Of a stretch of 64,000 bases of DNA, positions 13,404 to 23,131 are shown one piece after another. A model generated the notes under the pieces. It was given only the letters and a program-made list of their open reading frames with translations. It had not been told where the DNA came from and did no database searches. Positions within the stretch are counted from its first letter, which is position 1; each line of letters opens with the position of its first letter. The position numbers and the translations under genes were made by a program. Source of the stretch: Streptomyces sp. T12. GTDB taxonomy: Bacteria > Actinomycetota > Actinomycetes > Streptomycetales > Streptomycetaceae. Location: NCBI RefSeq assembly GCF_028736035.1, contig NZ_CP117866.1:930001-994000 (forward strand), read 5' to 3'.

Positions 13404-15455
13404 CTATCCGGTGACGCGTTGGAAGGTCCACTGCTGGTTGGTGCTGCCCCTGTCGGTGTACTGGATCAGCGCGGCGCCGTCGGCCGTGCTGCCTCCGCTG
13501 ACGTCGAGGACCTTGCCGCTGTTGCGGTTGACCACGACGAACGCGCCACCGGTCAGCGGGCGCAGTTGCCATTGCTGGCTGGTGCGGCCGTCGGCGGTCG
13601 TCTGCACGATCCGCGCGCCGTCCGCGGTCGAGGAGCCTGATACGTCGAGGACCTTGCCGCTGCGGACGCAGGTGATGGTGTGGTAGCCGTCCGCTGTGGA
13701 CTGGAAGGTCCAGTGCTGGTTCACCGCGTCGGTGTCGCGCCACTGGATCAGGCCGGCGCCGTCCGCGGTCGACCCGCCGGAGACGTCGGCGACCTTGCCG
13801 CTGCGCGCGCTGACGCATTTGTAGGCCCTGGTGGGGGCGATGGTGTACTGCACGGAGTCGACGTCGACGTAGCCCGTGTTGTTGGGGTTGTAGGTGTACA
13901 GGCCGATCCGGTCGCCGCGGTATCCGCCCCAGGTGAGCTGGTAAGTGCCGCCGAAGGCGGTGTACGTGGTGCCGTCGAGGCTGTAGGAGAACTGGCTGAC
14001 TCCGTTGACGTCCCAGGTGGTGCGCAGCCACACGGCGTCCTGCGTGACCACCGGGCCATTGGTCAGGGTGCCGCCGGAGTTGTGCGCGATCGTGGTGGTG
14101 GTCCCGGAGCGGCGGACGCCCAGGCCTGCGTAGGTGCCCGCGTAGTGGCACAGTCCGGCGTGCTGGCCGTCGGCGAGGCCGGCCAGCTCGAGGCGGACGG
14201 TCACCGTCGCGCCGCCCGCGGTGCGCAGCACCCGTTGGGTGAGAGTGTTGCCGACCTTGGTCAGGTTGTCGGTCGCCAGCGGGGCGAACGCCTTGAGCCG
14301 GAGGTAGCCGGGGCGTTCGGTCAACGACCAATGGTCCGCGCGCGGTTGATAGTGCCACTCCCACTGCGGCTTGAGGCGGGTGTCGGTGAACAGGTCGCTG
14401 GTCACCACGGGGGGCAGGGCGTCCAGGGGCAGACCCGGGGTGCCGCCTGCGGGGACCTGGCCGGTCCACACCATGTTGCCGATGCCGTCCGCGCCCACCC
14501 GGCCCAGGATCGGCCAGCCGTCCACCCAGGTCACCGGCAGAAGGGACAGCGGACGCCCCTCCCAGTCGCCGCGGCCGTGGTGGGTGACGAAGTACCAGGT
14601 GCCGTCAGGGGTCTGCACCAGGCCGCCCTGATTGGGCTCGCGGTCCACCGAGCCGTTGACGTGCTCGAGCTGCTTGGTCTCGTAGGGGCCGTAGAGGTTG
14701 GAGCTGCGGTTCATCATCAGCACCCGGCCCTCGGACTTCACCTCGCTGTACAGGTGGTAGTACAGGCCGTTGATCTTGTACAGCTTGTTGGCCTCGCTGC
14801 CCGGCGACTGGTGGATGACCGTGGGCGTGCCGACCAGGGACTTGCCGTCCGCGGACAGCTTGAACAGGTTGATCTTGTAGCTGTCCGAGTAGTGCGTGGT
14901 GACCAGGTAGCCCTGTCCGTCGTCGTCCCAGAACGGGCACGGGTCGTCCCAGCCGGAGGTCCGCCACACCGCCGTCAGCGGATCCCACGGCCCGGACGGC
15001 GAGGGGGCCGACGTCATGAAGAAGCCTTCGTCGGGGGTGTTGAAGTACACCCAGTACCGCCCCGCGTGGTAGCGGATGGCGCCGGCCCACACACCGCGGC
15101 CGAAGCGGTTCATCCGGTCCCAGTTCAGCAGTGGTCCGATCTGGGTCACGTCACCGACCGCGCCGCCGAGCGTGCGCCAGTTGACCAGATCCTTGGAGTG
15201 CAGCACGGCCACGCCGGGCGAGTACCCGAACGTGCTGGTGATGCCGTAGTAGTCGTCGCCGACCCGGATGCAGTCCCAGTCGCTGAAATCGCACGGGAGA
15301 ATGGGGTTGACGTAGGTGCCGTCGCCCTGGTCGCCCCACTTGCCGGCCGACAGCGGGGCCGCCGCTGCCCTGCCCGGTGACAGCAGGCCCGGCAGCAGGA
15401 GCGCCCCGGTGCCGACCGCGGCGAGCCGGCCGAGTTGTCGTCTGGTGATGTCCAC
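13404..15455 (-). CDS. Secreted GH43 enzyme with C-terminal xylosidase-type sandwich and ricin-B lectin (CBM13) tail
   Basis: 683 residues from GTG 15455 (AAGGA 8 nt upstream). A Tat-like signal (RRQLGRLAAV) is followed by the five-bladed propeller: base region CDFSDWDCIRVGDDYY, pKa-modulating Asp in GWDDPCPFWDDDG, and acid Glu in GSEANKLYKINGLYYH. A GH43_12-type concanavalin-like domain spans roughly 350-545, and three ricin repeats with QxW motifs (NQHWTF, SQQWQL, NQQWTF) end the protein. Expected role is extracellular release of arabinose, xylose or galactose from plant polysaccharide while bound through the lectin tail. The first propeller motif is somewhat divergent. Confidence 0.88.
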   Translation of the reverse strand: MDITRRQLGRLAAVGTGALLLPGLLSPGRAAAAPLSAGKWGDQGDGTYVNPILPCDFSDWDCIRVGDDYYGITSTFGYSPGVAVLHSKDLVNWRTLGGAVGDVTQIGPLLNWDRMNRFGRGVWAGAIRYHAGRYWVYFNTPDEGFFMTSAPSPSGPWDPLTAVWRTSGWDDPCPFWDDDGQGYLVTTHYSDSYKINLFKLSADGKSLVGTPTVIHQSPGSEANKLYKINGLYYHLYSEVKSEGRVLMMNRSSNLYGPYETKQLEHVNGSVDREPNQGGLVQTPDGTWYFVTHHGRGDWEGRPLSLLPVTWVDGWPILGRVGADGIGNMVWTGQVPAGGTPGLPLDALPPVVTSDLFTDTRLKPQWEWHYQPRADHWSLTERPGYLRLKAFAPLATDNLTKVGNTLTQRVLRTAGGATVTVRLELAGLADGQHAGLCHYAGTYAGLGVRRSGTTTTIAHNSGGTLTNGPVVTQDAVWLRTTWDVNGVSQFSYSLDGTTYTAFGGTYQLTWGGYRGDRIGLYTYNPNNTGYVDVDSVQYTIAPTRAYKCVSARSGKVADVSGGSTADGAGLIQWRDTDAVNQHWTFQSTADGYHTITCVRSGKVLDVSGSSTADGARIVQTTADGRTSQQWQLRPLTGGAFVVVNRNSGKVLDVSGGSTADGAALIQYTDRGSTNQQWTFQRVTG

Positions 15456-15476
15456 GATATCCGTCCTTGGGGGGAG

Positions 15477-18400
15477 TCAGTCCACGTTGACCGCTTGCCA
15501 CAGCTGGCTTGCGGCGTTCGTGTCCGTGGTCTGTACGAGTTGGGCGCCTGCTGTCGTGGACGAGCCGGACACCGCGAGCAGCTTGCCGCTGTTCACATTC
15601 TTGATCTTGTAGTAGCCGTTTCCGGTGGCGACCAGTGTCCAGTGCTGGCTGGCGGCGTTGTTGTCGGTCGCCTGGACGATGGACGCGCCGTCCGTGGTGG
15701 CGGCACCGCTGACGTCCATGAGCAGAGCGCTGTTCCGGCTGACGATCTCGTAGCTGCCGTCACCCACCGGGACGAAGCGCCAGTTCTGGTTCGGGGCTCC
15801 GGTGTCGTTCCACTGGGTGATGTTGGCTCCGGCGGTCATCGACGCACCTGAGACATCGATCGCCTTGGCGCTGTTCTTGTTGAGCACCTTGTAGTTGGCG
15901 TTCGTCGCGGGGAACGAGATGGAGGCGAACGCGTCCAGCGCGCAGACGGTGTTGGACGAGGAAGCGTTCTTCGTGCCGGTGCACACCACCCTGATCGTGT
16001 GGGGGCCCGCGGCGAGATCCGTCTCCTCGAACAGCGGCACCTGCTTCGTCACCGTCGAGGCATAGGCGTCGATGCCCGACTGGGCGAGCGTGCCGTCGAT
16101 GTAGACGTCCACCTTGCCCATGTTCGGCTGCTTCATGCTGAGGTACCGGACGCCCGAGCCGGTGAACGCGTACTCGGCGTAGTTGCCGACGCCGGTCGTG
16201 TACTTCTCGGACCCGTTCATGTCCTTCGTGTCGTTCCAGTTCGACCAGGTGCCGGAGTAGGTCACGCCGGCCGCCTTGTCGTCGACGTGGTTCCAGCGCT
16301 GCCGCACGAGCGCCTTCGACGCGGCGGACGCGTTCCCCTGGGCGTCCACGACGTAGAGGCGGTAGTCACCCGCCGCCTGCGGGACGCCGATGCTCGTCGA
16401 GGTGCCGCTCGCGCTGGTCATGGTGGGACCGGCGGCGAACGTCCTCGTACCGGAGGGAGCCAGCCACAGGGTCTTGGTCCCGTCTCCGGGGCTACGCACC
16501 GGAATGGTCATGACACCCTTGCCGGTGAACGTGCTGGCGGGCAGCGCGTAGTCCTGGAGGGCCACTCTGCTCTGGGGGACGAGGTCCTTGTAGGCGTCCT
16601 CCAGACCCGCGTTCACGGCGATGCCGTACGCCTGCGACGGCCACACGTTGTCCGCGTACGCGCGCACGTCCTGGATGGTGCTGTTCGGGACCCTCTTGTC
16701 CCAGATCTTGTTGACGGTGCCGTAGGTGTTGGTGATGCTCAGGTCGTGCTGGCGGCCCCACGTACCGGAGTGGATGGTGGACGTCACGTCCTTGTCCACG
16801 TCGAGCACGTTGTCGTGGAAGTTGAGGTAGGCGGAGCCTTCATCGGGGTGGAGTCCGTACTTCTTGCCCGCCGGAACGCCCTGGATGTAGTTGTTGCTGA
16901 TCTCGGTGCCCGGCTGGTTGCCCAGCGTGTAGATGGGAGCGGAGTCACCGAGCACCTGCATGGTGTCGATGAGTTCGTTGTACTTGACGCTGTTGTTCTT
17001 CGCCGTGGTGGTCGGGTTCCCGGGATTGATGGAGTTCGTCGAGCCGTCGAAGTTCCACCATCCCCAGCCGAGCGTGATGCCCGCCCACGGGGACTTCTCG
17101 ATCCGGTTGTGCTGCACGGAAAGGGAATCGACGAAGTACGCCGACACCGGGCTGGACGCCTCGAACAACACCGCGCTGTCGTAGAGGTAGTTGTCCGTGA
17201 CGGTGATGTTCTTGCAGACGCCCTCGACGTTCACCGGGTACTTCTCGTGGTTGGTCGAGGTGTAGTCCCCGATGTACACGTGCTGGGGGTGTCCCACGGT
17301 GATGGCGGATCCGGCTATGTCGTTGACGTAGTTGCCGGTCAACTGTGAGTCCGTCACGTCGTTGACCATGTTGATCCCGTCGGCGCCGGTGTGCTGCACC
17401 GTGTTGCGCTGCAGGACGATCCCGTCGGCGTTCTCGATCTGGATGATGCCCGGCGGCAGGTCGACGTTGCGGTAGGTGTACGCGTGGAAGTTCTGCCTCG
17501 CGTACACGGTCGAGATGGTGTTGCCCTGCTGGCTCTGCCGGAAGACGGAGCCCGCGACATTGACCAGGTTCCAGTCGGAGTGCTCGACCGTGAGCCCGGA
17601 GAACGTGATGTTCCGCGCGTGGTCGGTCCTGGACGTACCGGCGATCTTGAGGAGAGTGGACACGCTGTTCGGCGCGAAGACCTTCGCCGTGGTCATGTCC
17701 TCGGAGCTGGACTTGTAGTAGTACAGCGCGTGATTCGTCTTGTCGAAGTAGAACTCGCCCGGCTTGTCCAGGAACTCGTACGCGTTCATGAACGTATGAC
17801 TGCCGCCGGCTTTGAACGGGCCGTACGGCGCTGCCTGGGCGATGGCCGCACCCGGCTGCTGGAACAGGGCCACGCGGTTGGCGCCGTCCGAGCTCGTGGT
17901 GATCTGACGGACCCCCACGATGGCCGTGGTCCAGGTCGTCGCCGACTTGATCTCGACGTCGTCCTGGTTGGCGGCGACGGCGGGCAGGTCGGAGAGGCTG
18001 TACTTGGCTCCGTCGCACTGCGAACCCGACTCCCAGGCCCAGGGAGCCTGGCCGGCCGTGACGGAGTAGGTCCCGTGGCATCCGGCCGAGTTGACCGTCT
18101 TCGAGGCCATCTGGGCGCGCTTGCCGTTGACGTAGAGCGCGCGGAGCTTGTTGTCGCGGTTGAGCGTGGCTTTCCAGATGTTCCCGCTGTGCTGAGTCCA
18201 GCCGGTCACCTGAACGCCTCCGTCCAGGATCGGCTTCTCGTTCTGGTAGGCGGCGTAGACGACATGGTGGCCGTTCGTTCCGGAGTCGGCCGGTGTGAAG
18301 TCGATGGTGCTGCTCACCGGGTAGTTGCCGCCGCGGAGATAGACGTTGATGTCTCCGGTCATGTTGTCGTTGACCGTGCGCACGACGTCCCGGGCGTGCT

Positions 18401-18587
18401 GCAGGGTCTTGAACGGCGCGGTGATCGTCCCGGCGTTGGCGTCGTCGCCGTTGGGGGCGACGTAGTAGGTCGCCTGGGTCGCGGCCGAGGCCGGGGTCGG
18501 CGTCGTGAGGGATGCCAGCAGCAGCGCGGAGAGAGCCGTCGCCAGCGCTGCTGACACGGTGCGGGTGGTGGAAGTGACGGGTTTCAA
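15477..18587 (-). CDS. Secreted GH141-like right-handed beta-helix enzyme with carbohydrate-binding and ricin-B tail
   Basis: 1036 residues from TTG 18587 behind a strong GGAGG site. A Sec signal (ASAA near residue 35) precedes YYVAPNGDDANAGTITAPF, the usual opening of GH141/GH120-type beta-helix enzymes. The helix runs to about residue 650. It is followed by a bacterial beta-sandwich (ALVRQRWNHVDD onward) resembling galactose-binding modules, and then three ricin-type repeats with QNWRF, SQHWTL and SQLWQA. GH141 contains alpha-L-fucosidases and xylanases, but the exact family is uncertain. It sits 21 nt upstream of the GH43 gene on the same strand, so the two are probably cotranscribed. Confidence 0.72.
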   Translation of the reverse strand: MKPVTSTTRTVSAALATALSALLLASLTTPTPASAATQATYYVAPNGDDANAGTITAPFKTLQHARDVVRTVNDNMTGDINVYLRGGNYPVSSTIDFTPADSGTNGHHVVYAAYQNEKPILDGGVQVTGWTQHSGNIWKATLNRDNKLRALYVNGKRAQMASKTVNSAGCHGTYSVTAGQAPWAWESGSQCDGAKYSLSDLPAVAANQDDVEIKSATTWTTAIVGVRQITTSSDGANRVALFQQPGAAIAQAAPYGPFKAGGSHTFMNAYEFLDKPGEFYFDKTNHALYYYKSSSEDMTTAKVFAPNSVSTLLKIAGTSRTDHARNITFSGLTVEHSDWNLVNVAGSVFRQSQQGNTISTVYARQNFHAYTYRNVDLPPGIIQIENADGIVLQRNTVQHTGADGINMVNDVTDSQLTGNYVNDIAGSAITVGHPQHVYIGDYTSTNHEKYPVNVEGVCKNITVTDNYLYDSAVLFEASSPVSAYFVDSLSVQHNRIEKSPWAGITLGWGWWNFDGSTNSINPGNPTTTAKNNSVKYNELIDTMQVLGDSAPIYTLGNQPGTEISNNYIQGVPAGKKYGLHPDEGSAYLNFHDNVLDVDKDVTSTIHSGTWGRQHDLSITNTYGTVNKIWDKRVPNSTIQDVRAYADNVWPSQAYGIAVNAGLEDAYKDLVPQSRVALQDYALPASTFTGKGVMTIPVRSPGDGTKTLWLAPSGTRTFAAGPTMTSASGTSTSIGVPQAAGDYRLYVVDAQGNASAASKALVRQRWNHVDDKAAGVTYSGTWSNWNDTKDMNGSEKYTTGVGNYAEYAFTGSGVRYLSMKQPNMGKVDVYIDGTLAQSGIDAYASTVTKQVPLFEETDLAAGPHTIRVVCTGTKNASSSNTVCALDAFASISFPATNANYKVLNKNSAKAIDVSGASMTAGANITQWNDTGAPNQNWRFVPVGDGSYEIVSRNSALLMDVSGAATTDGASIVQATDNNAASQHWTLVATGNGYYKIKNVNSGKLLAVSGSSTTAGAQLVQTTDTNAASQLWQAVNVD

Positions 18588-18855
18588 CGTCTCCCCCTCC
18601 TACTGGTGCGGACGGTAGGGAAAGCGTTCATGTGGCGGCTCCGGGGGTGTTGTCAGTGCGGTTGACGTTGATCTTCAGCGTCCGGCCCTTGAGCGTTCCG
18701 AGGGCACAGGAGCGTCGGTGAGCGGCACAACCTCGCGGATCGGGGGGTGACTTCGCAGCGACAGAAGTGGTGCGAGCTTCCCTCGTCAGGGACGCGGCGT
18801 GGGAGCCTGCCCGGCACGGGCAGCCCTCGGAAGAACTGATCCCAGCGCCGCGGTG
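18588..18855. other. Intergenic region upstream of the GH141-like/GH43 pair
   Basis: No gene is supported here. It must contain the promoter for the minus-strand gene starting at 18587. GGAAAGCGTTC at about 18618 is a weak LacI-like half palindrome, but no clear -35/-10 pair was identified. Confidence 0.5.
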
Positions 18856-18891
18856 CCCCGCGTGATGGTGATGCAGCACCACCACGCGGGG
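18856..18891 (-). terminator. Hairpin terminator of the larger GH141-like gene
   Basis: A 15-bp stem with one mismatch (18856-18870 with 18877-18891) and a 6-nt loop, about 40 nt beyond the stop of the minus-strand gene ending at 18933. Confidence 0.78.
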
Positions 18892-18932
18892 CCGGTTGCG
18901 GGATCCGTCAACGGTCGCTCAGGGCAGTTTCT

Positions 18933-21900
18933 TCAGCTCACGGAGAACTGGCTGAACTTCGCGCTGCCGGGCGCTCCGGTGTGAGCACTGAAGAACATGC
19001 CCGCGTCCTGGGTGCTGTTGGCACCGGTCAGCGTCGCGGTGCCCACCGTGGTCCAGGTGGTCCCGTTGGCCGAGTAGGAGCCGGTGACCGAGTCGCCGTT
19101 CCTGACCAGGCGGAGCCAGACCGGGGCGATGGCGGCACTGCCGGTCTTGGTGGTGCCGGAGTCGAGGTAGCCGTCACTGTTGGAGTCCCACGACATCGTG
19201 ACGCCCTTGCTCGGCGTGGCGGCGAGGACGAGGTATCCGGTGGAGGAGGCGGTGCCGGTGATGTCGTTGCGCAGCATCAGGCCGGCCTTGCCCCAGCCAT
19301 TGGTGTTGTCCTGGCTGTCGACGTGGACGGTGACGGTCGACGACGTTCCCGCCGCGCCCGACTGGTAGGCCGCGGAGTAGTCGTCGTCGCGTTGCGCGCC
19401 CGAGGCCCATGTGTCGATGCCCGCGTTGGTCAGGGAGGTCACTCCTTGGCTCTGGCCCACCGCGGCCGGGACGGAGCTGTAGGCCTTGGAGGGGGAGGTG
19501 ACGATCCGCAGATTGCTGAAGGCCGCGCTACCGACGGTGGTGCTGTGGGCGCTGTGGATGACACCGGCGTCCTGGGTGGCGGCCATGGACGGCAGGGTGA
19601 CCGCCGAGCCGATCTGCGTGAAGCTGGATCCGTTGGTGGAATAGAAGGCGGACACCTGGGTGGCCGTGCGGGTGAGCCGCACCCACACCGGCGCCTTGAC
19701 CGTCGAGGACGTACACGACATCTGGTCCAGGTAGCCGTCCGCGGTGGAGTCCCACTGGAAGCACACGCCGCGGCTCGGGGCCGCCGTGGCGACCGCGTAT
19801 CCCGGGGAAGAGCCGTTGCCGGTGAGGCTGTTGCGCAGGACGACGCCCGCCTTGGCCCAGGCGTTGGTGTTGTCGATGTTGTCGACCCGCGCGGTCACCG
19901 AGGTGCCGTTGGCAGCGGAGTTCGCCAGGTAGACGGTGCCGTAGGCGTCGTCGTGCTGTCCGCCGGCACCCCAGATGTCGGCTCCCGCGTCGGTGATGGT
20001 GAAGCGACCGCCGCTCTGGCCCGTCAGGGCGGGAGTGGAGGAGTAGCTGCTGTAGGGGGCCGTGACGGGGTCCGTGGTCAGGGGCCGGTATTGGGGCTGG
20101 ATGCCCGCGTTGTCCATGACCGTGCGGGCGCCGGAGGGCCAGTTGCCGTTGGTGACGACCACCGTGCCGCTCACCACATTGCCGCGGTCACCGTTGACGA
20201 TGTTGGTCGAGGACGTGGTCGACCAGTTGTCCCGGAGGGTGAGGGCACCGGTGTTGTTGGTGGAGCTGCCGTTCTGGTGGGCCCACCGGCCCGTGTTGCG
20301 GAAGACGTTGTTGGTGTCCGTGAAGTCCCTGGATCCCTCGTCGTGGTAGAAGCCGTAGTAGTTGTTGTTGGTGTGGCAGTAGTTGCGTTCGAAGGTGCTG
20401 CCGGGCGACGCCGACAGGGTGTACAGACAACCGCCGTCGTTCATCTGCTGCATGATGTCGTGGAGGTAGTTGTCGGTGATGTGGTTGTTCGCGGCGGTGG
20501 TGGGGGTCGTGTAGACGGGCTGGTAGTCGTACAGACCGCGGTTCGCGTAGTCCTGGCTGCCGCCCGGGTCGTTGACGCCCCAGCCGTAACCGATGGTCAG
20601 CCCCGAGTAGGGCAGGTTGTACACCTCGTTGTGCGACACCGTGGCGCCGTTGGCGTAGGTGACCAGGATGGCCGACATGTCCCGGTAGTCGATCGCCACG
20701 TCGTGAATGACGTTGTTGCTCAGTGTGATGTTCTTGTTGGTCATCCGGCTGTCGCTGGGGTGATGCGCGTCCGCCTGGAGTCCGCCGACGACGATGCCTC
20801 CGCCCGCGTCCTGAGTGAAGACGTTGCCGGTGGCGGTGACGGTGTCGGCACCGAGGCCGACCCCGGTGGCGTGGGCGTTGGCGTCCTGGCCGATGCCGAG
20901 GCCCACCTGCCCGAGCTGGGTGAACCGGTTGCCGGTGAAGGTGATGTGGTCGGCGGCCGACACCTGGACGGCGGCCGGCATCTGGTCCCAGTGCGGACGC
21001 GTCGCCTCGAACAGCGGGCAGCCGCTCTGGCAGGAGGTCAGCGCGTCGGAGGGACGGTCCCAGGTACCGGTGAGGTACGCGCCGGTCTGCTGGCTGGCGT
21101 AGCCGTGACTGTTGGGGCCCAGCCAGCTGGTGCCCGAGAACTGCAGACCCGAGAACGTGATGTGGGTGGCGGGAGAGGCATAGCTTCCCCCGACGTTGAC
21201 GAGCGACTGCAGCTTCGGCACCTCGACGTCCGCGGTGCTCATGTTCTGCCCGGCGAGCGGCTTGTAGTACAAGGTGCCGGAGCCCGTGTCGAGGTGCCAC
21301 TCCCCGGCCGCGTCGAGCAATTCGTAGGCGTTCTCGATGTAGAGCGCTGCCGACCGGAAGGGCTTGGTCAGGGTGTCGTAGCCGAAGGTGTTGTTGTCCC
21401 AGGACGGCTGGTTCATGGTGATGGTGCCGTTGCTGATGCCGGACACCGGGGCGTAGCGGTCGGTGAAGGATCCGATGCCGTGGATCTCGGTGCGGCTCGG
21501 GGCGGCCAGGCTGTTGAGGTAGTTCAGCGCGGTGTTGGTGAAGGTGTAGCCGGTGGTGGTCGCGGTCAGGTCGGTGCGGTTGACCGTGGAGCGGGCCCTG
21601 GTCGCCAGGACGCCGTCGACGTACAGCTGCCGGGTGTCGAACCCGGTCCCGACGCTGGCCTGCCAGATGTTCTTCGCCGAGTCGCGCAGCGTCCAGCCCG
21701 TGGCCCGCTGCGCGCCGGTGATGACCGGACGGGCGCCCAGCGCGGCCTTCCAGATCACCGAGTAACCGCCGGTGCCGGAATCCGCCGCTGTGAAGGTGAG
21801 GGGGTTCGTCAGCCGGTACGTGCCGTCCGCGACCTCCACGACGATGTCGCCCGTCATGGAGTTGTTCATGGCCCGGACGTTGGTCTTGGCCTGGGTGAGG

Positions 21901-22088
21901 GAGCACGGCTGGCTGGTCGAGCAGGCGGTACCGGTGCCGTTCGGGGACACGTACAGCGTCGTGGTGGCCGCGTACGCGGGCACGGCCTGCGCGACGACGG
22001 CCCCGGCAGAGGCGGTGAGGAGCGCGAGTGCGGCCAGACATGGTCTGAGCCGGTCACGCACTGCGGGGCGGAAGCGGGTTGGGCGCAT
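18933..22088 (-). CDS. Secreted GH141-like beta-helix enzyme with two repeated concanavalin-type domains
   Basis: 1051 residues from ATG 22088, preferred over an ATG ten codons upstream because GGAAGG lies 7 nt before it. A Sec signal ends at PAYA|A. The opening LYVSPNGTGTACSTSQPC and helix repeats such as DRYAPVSGI and SHNEVYNLPYSGLTIGYGWG resemble GH141. The C-terminus has two copies of a 170-180-residue domain (each with a DNTNxWxKAGxxLRN core) like DUF1349/laminin-G-type lectin domains. Its promoter carries the same palindrome as the deoxy-sugar operon at 23.1 kb, so it probably releases the sugar that operon consumes, plausibly L-fucose. Confidence 0.75.
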   Translation of the reverse strand: MRPTRFRPAVRDRLRPCLAALALLTASAGAVVAQAVPAYAATTTLYVSPNGTGTACSTSQPCSLTQAKTNVRAMNNSMTGDIVVEVADGTYRLTNPLTFTAADSGTGGYSVIWKAALGARPVITGAQRATGWTLRDSAKNIWQASVGTGFDTRQLYVDGVLATRARSTVNRTDLTATTTGYTFTNTALNYLNSLAAPSRTEIHGIGSFTDRYAPVSGISNGTITMNQPSWDNNTFGYDTLTKPFRSAALYIENAYELLDAAGEWHLDTGSGTLYYKPLAGQNMSTADVEVPKLQSLVNVGGSYASPATHITFSGLQFSGTSWLGPNSHGYASQQTGAYLTGTWDRPSDALTSCQSGCPLFEATRPHWDQMPAAVQVSAADHITFTGNRFTQLGQVGLGIGQDANAHATGVGLGADTVTATGNVFTQDAGGGIVVGGLQADAHHPSDSRMTNKNITLSNNVIHDVAIDYRDMSAILVTYANGATVSHNEVYNLPYSGLTIGYGWGVNDPGGSQDYANRGLYDYQPVYTTPTTAANNHITDNYLHDIMQQMNDGGCLYTLSASPGSTFERNYCHTNNNYYGFYHDEGSRDFTDTNNVFRNTGRWAHQNGSSTNNTGALTLRDNWSTTSSTNIVNGDRGNVVSGTVVVTNGNWPSGARTVMDNAGIQPQYRPLTTDPVTAPYSSYSSTPALTGQSGGRFTITDAGADIWGAGGQHDDAYGTVYLANSAANGTSVTARVDNIDNTNAWAKAGVVLRNSLTGNGSSPGYAVATAAPSRGVCFQWDSTADGYLDQMSCTSSTVKAPVWVRLTRTATQVSAFYSTNGSSFTQIGSAVTLPSMAATQDAGVIHSAHSTTVGSAAFSNLRIVTSPSKAYSSVPAAVGQSQGVTSLTNAGIDTWASGAQRDDDYSAAYQSGAAGTSSTVTVHVDSQDNTNGWGKAGLMLRNDITGTASSTGYLVLAATPSKGVTMSWDSNSDGYLDSGTTKTGSAAIAPVWLRLVRNGDSVTGSYSANGTTWTTVGTATLTGANSTQDAGMFFSAHTGAPGSAKFSQFSVS

Positions 22089-22186
22089 CTGGCACCTTCC
22101 GATTACGCAAGAGGGCACGCGCGGGGCGTCCTCCCACTCATGGGAATGCAGCCCTGCGGTGATTGCGGAGGTGATACGGCGTCGTA

Positions 22187-22214
22187 ACGTTAGTCGTCAT
22201 ACGTATGCTGTCAA
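22187..22214 (-). promoter_or_regulatory. GntR-controlled promoter of the secreted GH141-like gene
   Basis: On the minus strand TTGACA (22214-22209) and TAACGT (22192-22187) are 16 nt apart. The spacer contains the 10-bp palindrome CATACGTATG (22198-22207), a FadR-type GntR operator shape. The whole element is nearly identical to the plus-strand promoter at 23132-23159, and both flank the gntR gene. Confidence 0.75.
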
Positions 22215-22249
22215 TATGTGCCGCAGAAATAGATCTGCACCACAAAAGA

Positions 22250-22285
22250 AACCCGCCCCCCGGCCTGACGGCTCGGGGGCGGGTT
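22250..22285 (-). terminator. Intrinsic terminator of the gntR-type gene
   Basis: An 11-bp GC-rich stem (22250-22260 with 22275-22285), followed on the minus strand by the T-rich run TTTCTTTTG. It lies 30 nt past the regulator stop and just before the GH141-like promoter. Confidence 0.85.
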
Positions 22286-22316
22286 CCGGCGCACGCAAGG
22301 GCCGGCCGGGATGCGC

Positions 22317-23081
22317 TCAACCGGTGAGACCGGTGTGCGGGATACGGCGGCGGCTCCAGGCCGCTTCGATATGGGCCGTCATGGCCTGCGCTGCACCCTG
22401 GGGGTCGCGGGCCAGAAGCCGCTCGGCGATCCGGCGGTGCTCGGCGTTCGCCTGCTCGCACGCGTGGCCGTCAGGAGTGCCGGTGTACAGGAACGTACTG
22501 CGGGCCTGGGTGTGGACGGTCCGGATGATGGAACGACCCAGCCTGTTCCGGGACGCCTGCATGATCCGGTCATGGAAGAGCACATCGGTCTCGATGAACC
22601 GGGCGGGAGTGGCGATCTCCTCGTCGAGGCGGCCGAGCAGCCGCCCCACCTCCCGGAGATCGTCATCGGTGGCGAGCTCGGCGGCCTGGGCCGCCATCTG
22701 TGCTTCAAGGACCGAACGCACGCCGACAAGCTGGTCCAGCACGACGAGTTCGTCGTCGTGCTGGACGGTGGCCGCCAGCACGACAGGATCCAGGAGATTC
22801 CACTCCTCGGACGGGGTGACCGTCGTGCCGGAACCCTGCCGGGCCCGAACCAGCCCCTTGGCCTCCAGCGACTTGACCGCCTCACGGATCGTGATGCGGC
22901 TGACGCCGAACGTCTCGCACAGTTCGGGTTCGACCGGCAAGGTGGAGCCCGATGGAATGGCACCCGCGACAATGCTGTCGGTAAGGGACTCCACCACCGC
23001 ATGGGCCAGCCGAGCCGGGCGCCTGGGCCAGGGTTTCAGGGCCGACGGATCCTCGACGCCGCTTCGACCGCTCTTCGCCAT
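22317..23081 (-). CDS. FadR-type GntR transcriptional regulator of the deoxy-sugar locus
   Basis: 254 residues. The winged helix (about 25-95) has the GntR signature SGSTLPVEPELCETFGVSR, then TIREAVKSLEAKGLVRARQG. An all-helical FCD ligand domain follows, with ETDVLFHDRIMQAS and a terminal EHRRIAERLLARD...HI pattern containing the Asp/His metal-binding residues of that family. It lies between two promoters with matching palindromes, and divergently from the catabolic operon. It is likely a repressor released by a pathway sugar acid. Confidence 0.9.
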   Translation of the reverse strand: MAKSGRSGVEDPSALKPWPRRPARLAHAVVESLTDSIVAGAIPSGSTLPVEPELCETFGVSRITIREAVKSLEAKGLVRARQGSGTTVTPSEEWNLLDPVVLAATVQHDDELVVLDQLVGVRSVLEAQMAAQAAELATDDDLREVGRLLGRLDEEIATPARFIETDVLFHDRIMQASRNRLGRSIIRTVHTQARSTFLYTGTPDGHACEQANAEHRRIAERLLARDPQGAAQAMTAHIEAAWSRRRIPHTGLTG

Positions 23082-23131
23082 ATGGCCCCCTCACCGGTGT
23101 GGACGATCGCCGATTCTACGCTCCGAACACC

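Noticed and set aside
18612..18630. GGAAAGCGTTC as a LacI operator
   Set aside because: Only a weak half palindrome, with no promoter elements placed around it.
18981..22187. 1068-codon plus-strand open frame opposite the larger GH141-like gene
   Set aside because: It is an antisense shadow: low-complexity Val/Gly/Arg composition, no domain and no ribosome site.
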